Positions 47,010-56,500 of a stretch of 64,000 bases of DNA are shown piece by piece. Origin of the DNA: Christensenella sp. (GTDB taxonomy: Bacteria > Bacillota > Clostridia > Christensenellales > CAG-917); NCBI GenBank assembly GCA_022009775.1, contig CP091723.1:558001-622000 (forward strand). Reading direction: 5' to 3'. The position numbers and the translations under genes are program-made. How positions within the stretch are numbered: position 1 is the first letter of the stretch; every line of letters begins with the position of its first letter. The notes beneath the pieces were generated by a model. It was not told the DNA's origin and did not search any database. It saw only the letters and a list, made by a program, of their open reading frames with translations.

Positions 47010-49374
47010 TGAGGTCTTTCCAGAGTTGCTTGATCACCTTATCATTATACTTAATATTGTCTTTGTTGTTGTTTGCCATATTGTTGACGAGAGCATTGTA
47101 GGCATCGGTCTTCTTGGCTTCGGTCAAGGTCTCGAGAATGTTGTCGCGAACGGTCTTGACGTCTGCTTGCTTGGCGGCATAGTTGACGATGTAGTCCATG
47201 GGAAGAACGCCTGTTGCGGGAAGAGTGCCTTCATAGGTGGTTGCATCCCAAGCCGTGCAAGAGTTGAGAAGGACAAACACGCCTGCATACGCATTTTTGG
47301 TGTTCTTGTTCTTGATGAAGCTGTCCGCCACTGCAAATGTCTTTTGGTCGCCCGAGAAGGTGCAAGTTGCCGCATCGAAGGTGAACATATCATTGTTCAC
47401 TGCGCCGACGCTGTACGAGCCTGTGCCTTGTGCGATGAGCGCGCGAGCATAAGACGTGAAGTCTTCAAGGAAGGTGCTGTCCTTTCCTTCGGGAGTGACG
47501 AGATAGCCGAGTCCGTTGTTGTTGGAATCTTTGCTGACTGCGCCGCTGTCATCGCCGACAAGATAAAGCCAAGTGGTTGCCACTTCTCTGAGCCAATAGA
47601 CGCCTTCCGCCTTGGTGAGTTCACCGTCCGCAACGGCTTTCTTGACTTGATCGAGGCTGTTGTGGATCTGGTGGATTATGCCGACTTTGCCGTCCTTGTC
47701 GAATGCAGGAACTTTTTCGAGAAGGTATGCCATTGCGGGATGTTGCGTTGCTTTGAACACGATTTGATATTTGCCGTCAACCTTTTCAAAAGAAAGGATT
47801 TGGCTGTAATCGTTTGCATAGTTGCCTTCACTGACTTCGTACTCGTAGGAGTTGTCGTACGGATTTTCGGCGGTTTTGCCTGCCGTGGTGTATGGGTTGC
47901 GCGCATCGGTCATAGCATCGCGCACTTCAACAGTGTTGCCGTCCTTGTCTTCAATCGCGGAGTCTGCCTTGTAGTTGGGGTTGGAAACGTTGATTTCCAT
48001 ATCCGCGATGAGTTGATTGCGTCTGACGAGAATCGCTTCGGTGTTGGACGGGTTTGCGGTTATCATATCCGTCAATTCTTTGAGAGAATCTTCGTCGAGT
48101 TTGAGAAGAATGTTGATGACAAAGCCGTAACCTTGGTCTTCGGTGGGATGATAATACGTCGTTGCAAGAGAACTCTTGAGTGCGGATTCGTAGTTGGCGC
48201 TGCTTCCTGCGAAAGTTTCCTTGTTTTGTGCAAGAGCCGAATCGAAGGATTTGGAAATTTCTTCGTCGGAAACGGTCACGGATTCACCGACCATGCGTTT
48301 GAGTCTTTCAACGAGCAAAGAAGACATCTGACTATTGAGATAGTAGTCGTAGCATTCTTCGACGGTGTCTTTGTAAAGGCTATTTTTAAGGTTCTTTTCA
48401 AACTGTGACAAGCCTTCGTTGATATAATCTTTGAGAGTGGAAACGAGCGTTTCGCCGTCGCTGACGATGACGTTTTCCGCAAAGTCTGCTTCAAGGAACT
48501 TCGTCGTGAAAAGGCTGTCGTCGCTGCTGTCGTCAAGAAGTTTCGCCTTGTAAGTGTCGGAGAAGAATCTTTCGGAGATTTCAACGCCGTCCTTATCGGG
48601 ATCGTAATCGTCTTCTTCTTCGACTGCAGGTCTTTCGGTGCGCGCGTCAAGATGTTTTTCCCACTTTGCGTAAAGCGTCATGGATTCGGACACGGTGGTG
48701 TCAAAATCGAACTCTTCACCGCTGAATTCCGCATCGGTGTACCAGCCATAGAAAGTGTAGCCGGTTTTCGTGGGAGCGTCAGGTTCGGTTGCGGTCGTGC
48801 CTTTTTGAATCTTTTGCTTGTCGATAGTGCCGCCGCCGTTGGTTTCAAAGCGAACGGTTACGGGATCGGTGACTTCGACTTCTTCTTTCTTTCCGCCGTT
48901 GCTGCCTGTGCCGCTGTTTGCGTTGTCTTCGATGATAAGGCTCTCAACAAGTGAGATCAAAGTCTTGAGCATGCTTTCGTTGGAATCTTCAACAGCCTTG
49001 TTTTTCTCGCTGTCGGAGAGCAAATCCACGATATTTTCGGGGACGGAATCCAAGCCTTTGAGTTTTGCCACCTGTTCTTTGGCAAAAGGGTGAGCAATCT
49101 TTGTTGAGCAAGAGATTGCGCAAGATAGTTTGCCGCAGCTTCGTAGGTCATGCCGTAATAGTTGACGTACATATAAGCGTAGTTGTTGAACGTAGTGGCA
49201 AGTTCAAACTTGTACACGTCTGCGCTTTGTCCGTTGTAGTTCACGGTTGCGACCACTTGCAAAGCGTCGCGCTTGTCGTTCTTTTTGAAGATTTCGTCAC
49301 AGCCCACGAGAAGAGTCGTGCAAATTGCAAGAATCATAACGATGGCTGTTGCGATGATCAATTTCTTTTTTCAT
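47005..49374 (-). CDS. Foldase-like (SurA/PrsA-type) lipoprotein with an InlB-type repeat (two frameshifts)
   Basis: Joined product of about 790 residues. From the ATG at 49374 the signal peptide (KLIIATAIVMILAICTTLLVGC) carries a lipobox. The next part (VVATVNYNGQSADVYKFELATTF ... YLAQSLAQQ) resembles the SurA/PrsA N-terminal chaperone segment. An InlB-type repeat follows (VTVRFETNGGGTIDKQ ... GYTFYGWYTDAEF ... LYAKWEKH), then a long alpha-helical region and a mixed domain with no recognised motif. Breaks are at an A6 run right after the start (plus-strand T6, 49366-49371) and an A3 run (plus-strand 49100-49102; AQQ then KIAHPFAKEQVAKLKGL). A GGAG site precedes the start. A role in folding exported proteins is inferred from the N-terminal segment only. 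Confidence 0.75.
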
Positions 49375-49622
49375 ATCAAACTCCATAAATGAGCATTATA
49401 TATCAATAGTATTAATATTATACACGCAACGCAACACGCACGCAAGCGTTTTTTATTTATAAAAGCAATAATTAAAGAACAATTAAACGATATAAACCGG
49501 ATTTTCGTCCGATTTTGCCGCCTATCATCCCTGCCGCGTGGGCTTTTTCACGTTTCTATGCGGTTTTTCGTTTTCAAAACAAACTTTTGTCGTTCTCATA
49601 TCTACCGGAAAATATCGTTCTC

Positions 49623-50356
49623 ACCTCGGTAGGAAAAGAAAAAGACATTCGTTCGAATGTCTTTTCTTTGGTGACCCTACCGAGGTTCGTAGGCAGGCGG
49701 GCTAACGACTGCCGTAATAGCGGAGCGAGCAAGTTTACTTGCATAGCGACGCGTCAGTCGGGTGTCCCGAGTTCGCCGTGCAAAGCACGGGCGCATTGAA
49801 ATGCGCAACCACGGTAGGAAAAAGAAAAAGACATTCGTTCGAATGTCTTTTCTTTGGTGACCCTACCGAGGTTCATAGGCAGGCGGGCTAACGACTGCCG
49901 TAATAGCGGAGCGAGCAAGTTTACTTGCATAGCGACGCGTCTACGCTAAACAAATTTGTGCTATCGCACAACCATGCTTTGCACGGACACTTCGTGTCTT
50001 ATTTGTTTGCTATGTCCGCCGCGCTCGATGTCCGCAAATGCCTTGCGCTTGCGTCTCTCTTCGCTTGCGGTCAGTCGGGTTACCGAGTTCGGCACGCACA
50101 GCGTGCGGATATGAAATATCCAATCTCGGTAGGGAAAAGAAAAAGACATTCATTCGAATGTCTTTTCTTTGGTGACCCTACCGAGGTTCGTAGGCAGCGC
50201 GGTTAGCGACTGCCGTAATAGCGGAGCGAGCAAGTTTACTTGCATAGCGACGCGTCAGTCGGGTGTCCCTGAGTTCGCCGTGCAAAGCACGGGCGCATTG
50301 AAATGCGCAACCACGGTAGGAAAAAGAAAAAGACATTCGCTTGAATGTCTTTTCTT
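49623..50356 (-). repeat. Tandem 186-bp repeats carrying the tRNA-Glu 3' end and terminator
   Basis: The last 21 bases of tRNA-Glu (minus-strand CGAACCTCGGTAGGGTCACCA) with the following terminator hairpin GACATTC/GAATGTC recur at 49669-49689, 49855-49875 and 50171-50191, downstream of the intact tRNA copy at 50357. Spacing is 186, 316 and 186 bases; the 316 unit is the 186 unit with about 130 bases inserted (49942-50070 region). Unit bodies are near-identical. Each hairpin is also flanked by CTCGGTAGG and CCTACCGAG arms, so each junction is a 60-base palindrome. Frames read through this region are repeat artefacts, not genes. Confidence 0.85.
50321..50351 (-). terminator. Terminator of the tRNA cluster
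   Basis: Stem GACATTC (50332-50338) / GAATGTC (50343-50349) then a T-rich run on the minus strand, six bases after the tRNA-Glu CCA. Confidence 0.8.
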
Positions 50357-50432
50357 TGGTGACCCTACCGAGGTTCGAACTCGGGTTACCGCCGTGAAAG
50401 GGCGATGTCTTAGACCACTTGACCATAGGGCC
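50357..50432 (-). tRNA. tRNA-Glu(TTC)
   Basis: Minus-strand cloverleaf of 76 bases with encoded CCA; anticodon loop CTTTCAC gives TTC. Last gene of the four-tRNA cluster. Its 3' end is the repeated sequence downstream. Confidence 0.95.
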
Positions 50433-50453
50433 GTATATTCTATTTGTATCAGT

Positions 50454-50530
50454 TGGTGGAAGCTACAGGACTCGAACCTGTGACCCCCTGCTTGTAAGGC
50501 AGGTGCTCTAACCAACTGAGCTAAGCTTCC
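50454..50530 (-). tRNA. tRNA-Val(TAC)
   Basis: Minus-strand cloverleaf of 77 bases with CCA; acceptor GGAAGCT/AGCTTCC and anticodon loop CTTACAA (TAC). Confidence 0.95.
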
Positions 50531-50548
50531 GAGTGGATTGCTCCACAG

Positions 50549-50625
50549 TGGTAGCGGCGATCGGATTCGAACCAATGACCTGCCGGGTATGAACCGGCCG
50601 CTATAACCAACTAAGCTACGCCGCC
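50549..50625 (-). tRNA. tRNA-Met(CAT), elongator type
   Basis: Minus-strand cloverleaf of 77 bases with CCA; anticodon loop TTCATAC. The acceptor starts G1 paired to U72 and the anticodon stem lacks three consecutive G:C pairs of the initiator kind, so elongator Met; a lysidine-modified Ile tRNA cannot be excluded by sequence alone. Confidence 0.9.
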
Positions 50626-50745
50626 ATATCGTTGTTTGCGTGCTTGCCGTGTGGAGCGCAAGCGCCCCGCACAACAATTTGATTGCAAGATCGATTCGCA
50701 TCTTCGCACGACGTCCGACGTCTGCACGCGATCCGTTCTCGCATA

Positions 50746-50821
<76 letters not shown>

Positions 50822-50838
50822 ATATTGAATGCTTGCTT

Positions 50839-50867
50839 ATGATATGATAAATAAAAGAAATTGTCAA
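50839..50867 (-). promoter_or_regulatory. Promoter of the tRNA cluster
   Basis: TTGACA (50862-50867), a 17-base spacer and TATCAT (50839-50844) on the minus strand, 18 bases before tRNA-fMet. Confidence 0.8.
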
Positions 50868-51007
50868 GCGGATTGAAAAAATAAATTTTTTAAGCGCAAA
50901 ATTGTGCAGTTTTTTCTTTCTCATCCACATAATCTTGTCCGTGACGACGAAAATCGTCGCGCAGAAAAAATATTTTATAATAATATGAAATTTTTTTCAT
51001 ATTTTCA

Positions 51008-51036
51008 TTGACATATCACAAACCTTCCTATATAAT
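51008..51036 (+). promoter_or_regulatory. Consensus sigma-A promoter of a stand-alone RNA
   Basis: Perfect TTGACA (51008-51013), 17-base spacer and perfect TATAAT (51031-51036). No plus-strand protein gene follows. Confidence 0.85.
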
Positions 51037-51042
51037 GCAATC

Positions 51043-51163
51043 GTAAGGTTCTAAAAGCCTTGCCCAAAATATCGCATCATCTCAGCAATGATGATTTCTC
51101 CCTATAAATGTCTTCTTACAAAAGCAAGCGTCCCGCGCAGAAATGCTCGGGACGTTTGTTTTT
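51043..51163 (+). ncRNA. Putative small RNA of about 120 nt
   Basis: A transcript from the perfect promoter would start near 51043 and end at the terminator CGTCCCG (51129-51135) / CGGGACG (51148-51154) with a T-run. Between them are a short stem AAGG/CCTT and a clear hairpin CATCAT/ATGATG around 51072-51090. No open frame with a ribosome binding site is present. I could not match it to tmRNA, SRP RNA, RNase P or a riboswitch by eye; 6S RNA is usually longer. The terminator is shared with the zinc-finger gene coming the other way. Confidence 0.6.
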
Positions 51164-51173
51164 ACGTTTTGTT

Positions 51174-51512
51174 CTACAACGTCGTTATTTCTTGATTATC
51201 CTTAAAAGCGTCACAATCGTCGTTATCGTCCGCTGCGCATTTTTCACTTGCGACGGGAAGTTCGACGGGTATCTTGGCGTTGACGACGTTTATCGCCTTG
51301 CACGACGTGCATTTGACCTGAAACTCGAACGCACTCTTTGACATATACTCGTCAACAGCCGCGATTTTGCCGAGTTTGTGCGTACATCTCGAACAACACA
51401 CCCAAAACGAATTGCCGTATTTTCTGACTACGGCGTTGCAATATATTTGCTTTTCGTTTTCGGTTTCCTGTTTTGGCTGAGTTGCAACCGGCGAATCTTT
51501 TTCTTCTGCCAT
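51174..51512 (-). CDS. Com-like zinc-finger protein
   Basis: About 112 residues from the ATG at 51512 (MAEEKDSP, GGGATGG site); a longer frame to 51587 is less likely. The centre has four Cys in two knuckles, WVCCSRCTHKLGKI and QVKCTSCKAINVVN, spaced like the phage Mu Com zinc-finger group. The ends are charged and probably disordered. It could bind RNA or DNA, but no direct evidence exists. It lies 110 bases downstream of the aromatic operon on the same strand and ends at the terminator shared with the small RNA. Confidence 0.65.
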   Translation of the reverse strand: MAEEKDSPVATQPKQETENEKQIYCNAVVRKYGNSFWVCCSRCTHKLGKIAAVDEYMSKSAFEFQVKCTSCKAINVVNAKIPVELPVASEKCAADDNDDCDAFKDNQEITTL

Positions 51513-51622
51513 AAAAATCCATCCCTTCGCTCTCGCGCTTATAAATTTACGTTCGGCGCCCCCAAATGACCCAAATAACGCCGACACACGCTTTTACATG
51601 TGTAATACATATTGTAGCATAA

Positions 51623-52651
51623 CTATCTCAATTCTGCAAGTTCATAAATGAGTTTTTCGGTTTTTCCCCAGCCGAGACAAGGGTCCGTGATGGATTTGCC
51701 GTATACTCCGCCGTCGCAGGATTGTGCGCCGTCTTCGATATACGACTCGATCATAAGCCCTTTCACGAGCCCGTGAATATCGTTTGACTGCATTGCGCTG
51801 TGCAAAATTTCTTTTGCGATACGCGGTTGCTGGTCAAATTTCTTTGCGGAATTCGAGTGGTTCGTATCGACGATAACCGCAGGATTTTCAAATCCGCCTT
51901 CCGCAAACATATTGTACACGTTTTGCAAATCTTCGTAGTGATAGTTTGGTATCGTTTGTCCGTATCTGTCAACCGAGCCGCGCAGTATCGCGTGTGCGAG
52001 CGGATTTCCTTTGCTGTTGACTTCCCAACCCGAATACACGAAAGTGTGCGGATGTTGCGCCGCGCGTATCGAGTTCATCATGACTTTCAAATCGCCGCTC
52101 GTCGGGTTCTTCATGCCGACGGGAATATCGAGACCGCTTGCCGTAAGTCTGTGAAACTGGTTTTCAACCGACCTTGCGCCCACTGCGACGTAGGACAACA
52201 CGTCTGACAAATACAAATGGTTTTCGGGATACAACATTTCGTCCGCACAGGAAAATCCCGTCTGTTGCAACGCTTTTATATGCAGTTTTCTTATTGCGAT
52301 AAGACCTTTAAGCATATTTTCGCCTGCGTGCGGGTCGGGTTGATGCAACATCCCCTTGTATCCGTCTCCCGTCGTGCGCGGTTTGTTGGTGTAAATGCGC
52401 GGAACGATGACGATTTTGTCCTGCACTTGCTCCTGCACTCTGCGAAGACGAGATATATAATCGAGCACCGCATCTTCTCTGTCCGCAGAGCACGGACCTA
52501 TCACGAGAACAAGTCTGTCGTCTTTGCCCGTGAAAATGTTTTCAAGCGTCTTGTCCGTCTCTTTTTTGCGTGCGGCAAGTTCGTCGTCGATGGGATACAT
52601 CGCTTTTATTTCCTGAAGAGTGGGAAGTTTTCTTTTGAATTCGAGATTCAT
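51623..52651 (-). CDS. aroF: 3-deoxy-7-phosphoheptulonate synthase (DAHP synthase, AroG/F type)
   Basis: A 342-residue type I-alpha DAHP synthase. It joins phosphoenolpyruvate and erythrose-4-phosphate in the first shikimate step. Family motifs: LVIGPCSADREDAVLDY, PRIYTNKPRTTGDGYKGM, GFSCADEMLYPENHLYLSD, VGARSVENQFHR (the arginine-containing substrate loop), GMKNPTSGDLKVM, VIVDTNHSNSAKKFDQQP and DGGVYGKSITDPCLGW. Length is normal and no regulatory domain is added; whether Phe or Tyr inhibits it cannot be read. Last gene of the aromatic operon, overlapping tyrA by 4 bases. Confidence 0.96.
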   Translation of the reverse strand: MNLEFKRKLPTLQEIKAMYPIDDELAARKKETDKTLENIFTGKDDRLVLVIGPCSADREDAVLDYISRLRRVQEQVQDKIVIVPRIYTNKPRTTGDGYKGMLHQPDPHAGENMLKGLIAIRKLHIKALQQTGFSCADEMLYPENHLYLSDVLSYVAVGARSVENQFHRLTASGLDIPVGMKNPTSGDLKVMMNSIRAAQHPHTFVYSGWEVNSKGNPLAHAILRGSVDRYGQTIPNYHYEDLQNVYNMFAEGGFENPAVIVDTNHSNSAKKFDQQPRIAKEILHSAMQSNDIHGLVKGLMIESYIEDGAQSCDGGVYGKSITDPCLGWGKTEKLIYELAELR

Positions 52652-53522
52652 TTTTTCTCCTTTGCGTCTTTGTCAAAGACCTTGCGGCGAGAAGTTGATA
52701 TACGCATCATCTCGCGTATGGCGTCTCTATCGTCTGATTCTATACATTTTTTCAAAGCGTCGAAATGTTCTTCAAAAAGATTCATTTGCGCTATAAGTTC
52801 GTCCTTGTTGAGCAAGAAAAGTTCGCTCCACATATCGTCGTTGATTTTTGCTATGCGCGTAAGGTCTCTGAACGAGTCGCCCGTGTAACTTGCAAGATGC
52901 GTCGAGTCCTTGCACACCATAAGCGACACCGCTATACAGTGCGTAAGGTGAGATAAAAATCCCGCCATTTCGTCGTGTTGCTCGGGCGTCAGCACAGAGA
53001 TTTTGGCAAATCCGAGTTCTTTTCCCAACGCTTTGCACGCTTCTATTGCTTCGGGCGTGTTCTTGTCCGTCGGCACGACGATATAGTTCGCGCCTTTGAA
53101 AATTGCGGGATTTGCGTGTTCGACGCCACTGACCTCACGCCCCGCCATAGGATGCGCGCCGACAAATTCCACGTCGCTACGGAGCAATTCCTGCACTTTG
53201 TACACCACGCTTCCCTTAACGCCCGTCACGTCCGTCACGAGCGCGCCGTTTTTTATGAACGACTGATATTTTTCAATCCAATCGATAAAAACGTGCGGAT
53301 ACACCGCAAACACGATTACGTCAAACTTTCCGACGTATTCTTTGTCAACCTGCGTTTGCCCGGACTTTATCCAGCCTTTCGACAAGGCGTACTCAATTGC
53401 TTTTTCATCGACGTCTATTGCACCGACTTCGTATCCTTTTTTCGGTCAGCGCACGTGCGTACGTTCCCCCCGATGAGTCCGAGACCGACTATCAATATTT
53501 TCGAGTTTTCGTCAAATTTCAT
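52648..53522 (-). CDS. tyrA: Prephenate dehydrogenase (two frameshifts)
   Basis: Joined product of about 291 residues without an ACT domain. It oxidises prephenate to 4-hydroxyphenylpyruvate with NAD(P). The Rossmann start ILIVGLGLIGG is followed by a broken stretch: a G6 run (plus-strand C6, 53466-53471) and an A6 run (plus-strand T6, 53437-53442) each carry one base too many; corrected it reads TYARALTEKGYEVGAIDVDE. Downstream is intact: VDVIVFAVYP-like strand, HPMAGREVSGVEHA (catalytic His), FLSHLTHCIAVSLM, SYTGDSFRDLTRIAK. The ATG at 53522 overlaps the aroA end by 11 bases. Confidence 0.92.
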
Positions 53523-54718
53523 AAACTTTTGCTCCTGCTCGCTTCATCACGTCGAAGAAGTCGGGAAAACTCTTCTTCACCGCTTCCGCACCGTCGAGAA
53601 CTCCGCCGTATTTTGTCATAAGAACGGCAAGCGACATTGCGATTCTGTGATCGTTGTGCGAACGTATTTCTTTGCTCGAAGCGTGCAACTCTGCCTTTTG
53701 CACGACGACGTAATCGTCAAACACGTCAACGCGTGCGCCGAATTTTGCAAGTTCTTCGGCCATAACCGCCGCTCTGTCGCTTTCCTTTATTTTCAATCTT
53801 TCAGTTCCCGTAAAAGTTGCGCCGTTTTTCTCCGCCGCCACGACGAACGCTATCGGCGCAAGGTCGGGACAATCGGACAAATCAATCGTCGCGTTCCCTT
53901 TTTTCGAGCGCGCGGAATATCTCCACGCAAACCTTGTCTCCTTGCACGCTGCTTTCGTCAAGCCCCGAAACCGCAACGTTTGAGCCGAAATCGTTCAACG
54001 CAAACAAAATCGCGCCGTTTGACCAGTCTCCTTCAACGTCGTACGTCCCGCTTGCGAAACGCTGTCCGCCTTTGACGAAAAACTTGTTTTTCTCCGTCTC
54101 TTCGATTTTCACGCCGAATTTTTCAAGCACCGCAATCGTCATATCGATATACGGTCTGCTTTCAACGGGCGGAAGAATCTCAATCGTGCTGCCCGAATTC
54201 AGTGTGGCAAGCGAAAGCATCAGTCCCGTAACGTATTGACTGCTCACGTCGCCGCGCAAAACGTAATTGCTGCTTTCAAGCATTCCGCTCACGACGATTT
54301 CGTTTTTGCCTTTTTCAATGCGAACGCCCTTATCCGCAAACACTTCTTCATACACTTCGACACCGCGAGCAATAAGTCTTTCGCGCCCTTGAAAATTATC
54401 TTTTCCGCACCGCTTGCAAGCGCAACGGGGATCATAAATCTTAGCGTACTGCCACTTTCTATGCAATCGAGCGTGACTTCTTTTGGGGGATTTAGCCCGC
54501 AGAAAATCGTCACTGTATCGCCTTCTCTTTGCACATTTGCGCCAAGCGAAGACAAGCACCCTATCGTTGCTTTCATATCCTCGCTTTCGCTCACCCCGTT
54601 TATCCTGCATTCTCCGCGAGACAGCGCACTGCATATAAGAAAACGGTGTGCTATACTTTTTGGACGGCGGAGCGATTATCTCTCCGCACAGCGTTGACGG
54701 TTTTATCTCGATTTTCAT
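53512..54718 (-). CDS. aroA: 3-phosphoshikimate 1-carboxyvinyltransferase (three frameshifts)
   Basis: EPSP synthase of about 401 residues after correction, slightly short for the family. It transfers the enolpyruvyl group of PEP to shikimate-3-phosphate. The start MKIEIKPSTLCGEIIAPPSK holds the PEP-binding Lys; after an A5 run (plus-strand T5, 54657-54661) the frame resumes as SIAHRFLICSALSRGE. GSTLRFMIPVAL follows, then a G3 run with one base missing (54386-54388), then YIDMTIAVLEKFGV, an A6 run (53900-53905), and finally KESDRAAVMAEEL and HNDHRIAMSLAVL, both diagnostic. The gap to aroQ is 97 bases, the only sizeable one in the operon. Confidence 0.92.
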
Positions 54719-54815
54719 AAGATTGTTTTGTTATATATGTTTATATTCCGCGCAATACGGCTTTTATCACACATTTTATGCATAATAAACCCCGTGTTTT
54801 TGCAATTCGGCGGTT

Positions 54816-55265
54816 TTATTCGTTTTCTTTTCCTTTTAGATATTCTATGAGAAAATCCATTGCGTCGACGTATCCGCAAAAGCCGCGACCTTCTATGGTC
54901 TTGATTGCGACCTTTGAAACATAACTGATTTGTCTGAACTTTTCTCTGTCCGAAACTTTGGAGATATGCACTTCGACGGTGGGAATGGATACGGCTTTGA
55001 GCGCGTCGAGAATGGCAACGCTAGTGTGCGTGTACGCCGCCGGGTTGATGATGATTCCGTCCGCCTTTTCAAAGTAGGCTTGTTGCACTCTGTCCACAAT
55101 TGCGCCTTCGTGATTGGACTGGAAAAAGTCCACTTCCACGCCCCTTTCTCTTGCGTGTTTTGCGATGAGTTCAAGAAGGGACGCATAAGTATCCGAGCCG
55201 TAAATTTCAGGCTCTCTTATTCCCAAAAAGTTGATGTTTGGGCCGTTGATGACAACAAATTTCAT
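54816..55265 (-). CDS. aroQ: Type II 3-dehydroquinate dehydratase
   Basis: A 149-residue type II enzyme that forms dodecamers and makes 3-dehydroshikimate. Signatures: VVINGPNINFLGIREPEIYG (active-site Asn and Tyr loop), FFQSNHEGAIVDRVQQA, IINPAAYTHTSVAILDAL, PTVEVHISKVSDREKFR and GRGFCGYVDAM. Arg replaces the more common Leu-Gly-x-Arg context only slightly. ATG overlaps the aroE-aroK stop by 4 bases. Confidence 0.96.
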   Translation of the reverse strand: MKFVVINGPNINFLGIREPEIYGSDTYASLLELIAKHARERGVEVDFFQSNHEGAIVDRVQQAYFEKADGIIINPAAYTHTSVAILDALKAVSIPTVEVHISKVSDREKFRQISYVSKVAIKTIEGRGFCGYVDAMDFLIEYLKGKENE

Positions 55266-56500
55266 ATCCCGAGTTTTCTCCTTATTTGGTTTGCGACTTC
55301 GTCTATATCTCCGCTGCCGTCAACAATTTCGTCCGCAACAGATTTGTATATATCGTATCTTCGTTCAAATAGTTTCTTCACTTTGTCTTTGTCAGACGCA
55401 AGCGGTCTGTCGCTCGTTGCTACGAGCAAATCGAGCGGTCTGTCAAGAAAAACCGCAACCGAATTGCGTTTTATCGCGCGCACGTTTTCCTTTTTCAACA
55501 CCGCGCCGCCGCCCGTTGCGACTATAATCCCCGCTCTCTTTGCATATTCCGAAAGCACTTCGCTTTCTATCTTGCGAAACGCTTCTTCTCCGTTCTTTTC
55601 AAAAAAGTCCGCTATGCTAGTGCCTATGCGTTTTACGATTTCTTCGTCCGTATCGACAAATTCGCGCCCGGTGAGTTCTGCAAGTCGTTTCCCCACGGTC
55701 GTTTTTCCCGACGACGGCATGCCTATAAGCACCACGTTCCTTTTCTGCGCAACGATTTTTTCGTACGCTTTTTCTGTCACGCTTTTGTCAACGTCCTTAT
55801 TCAAAAACAACGCGCTTGCATACACTGCCTGTGCAACGAGCATATATAGTCCGCCGACGCCCACCGCGCCTTTTTCTCTTGCGTCCAACACAAGATTTGT
55901 GCAAAGCGGGTTGTAAATTGCGTCAACCACCGCCTGTAAACGATCAAAACAAGATATGTCCATAGGCTCGCCGTCAACGTACGGATACATTCCCGACGGA
56001 GTTGCGTTGACGATAATCTCCGCATCGGAATGTTGCTCCCTTGCCGTATCGTAGGTTATCGCGCCGTCTTTTTTGCTTCTGGAAACTTTGTGAATCTCTC
56101 TTGCACCGAGCGCACTACACACCGCACACGCGGTCTTGCTCGTTCCGCCAGTGCCGAACACGAGAACTTTTTTGCCTTTGACGGATATTCCGTTTTTCTC
56201 GATAAGCGCGCGCATACCCGCAAAATCGGTGTTGTATCCGCAAAGTTTTCCGCCGTCGTTGACGATCGTGTTCACCGCGCCGATGTTTTTTGCGTCGTCG
56301 GAGATAAAATCGAGATAAGGCATCACGGTTTGTTTGTAGGGTATCGTGACGTTGATTGCGTTGAATTCGCGTTTTTGCAAAAACGGTGCGACTTCATTCT
56401 CGTCAAGCTCTTTAAGCTCGTAGTCATAGTCCGCAATCAAACGATGTATCTCTCGCGAATAGCTGTGTCTGAGCGGTTTTCCGATAAGCCCGTATTTCAT
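55262..56500 (-). CDS. aroE-aroK: Fused shikimate dehydrogenase / shikimate kinase
   Basis: A 412-residue bifunctional protein. Residues 1-250 are shikimate dehydrogenase: YGLIGKPLRHSYSREIHR (substrate site), NVTIPYKQTVMPYLD (catalytic Lys), GAVNTIV, GYNTDFAGMRALI, NADP loop VLVFGTGGTSKTACAV. Residues about 253-412 are shikimate kinase: P-loop LIGMPSSGKTTVGKRLAEL, FVDTDEEI, FRKIESEVL, IVATGGGAVL and LDRPLDLL. The two consecutive... steps (dehydroshikimate to shikimate to shikimate-3-phosphate) are thus on one chain with no linker to spare. It overlaps aroC and aroQ by 4 bases each. Confidence 0.95.
   Translation of the reverse strand: MKYGLIGKPLRHSYSREIHRLIADYDYELKELDENEVAPFLQKREFNAINVTIPYKQTVMPYLDFISDDAKNIGAVNTIVNDGGKLCGYNTDFAGMRALIEKNGISVKGKKVLVFGTGGTSKTACAVCSALGAREIHKVSRSKKDGAITYDTAREQHSDAEIIVNATPSGMYPYVDGEPMDISCFDRLQAVVDAIYNPLCTNLVLDAREKGAVGVGGLYMLVAQAVYASALFLNKDVDKSVTEKAYEKIVAQKRNVVLIGMPSSGKTTVGKRLAELTGREFVDTDEEIVKRIGTSIADFFEKNGEEAFRKIESEVLSEYAKRAGIIVATGGGAVLKKENVRAIKRNSVAVFLDRPLDLLVATSDRPLASDKDKVKKLFERRYDIYKSVADEIVDGSGDIDEVANQIRRKLGI

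Noticed and set aside
49515..50483. Several plus- and minus-strand frames over the tRNA-Glu repeats
   Set aside because: Their sequences recur with the 186-bp repeat and run into tRNA genes; they are translations of repeated non-coding DNA.
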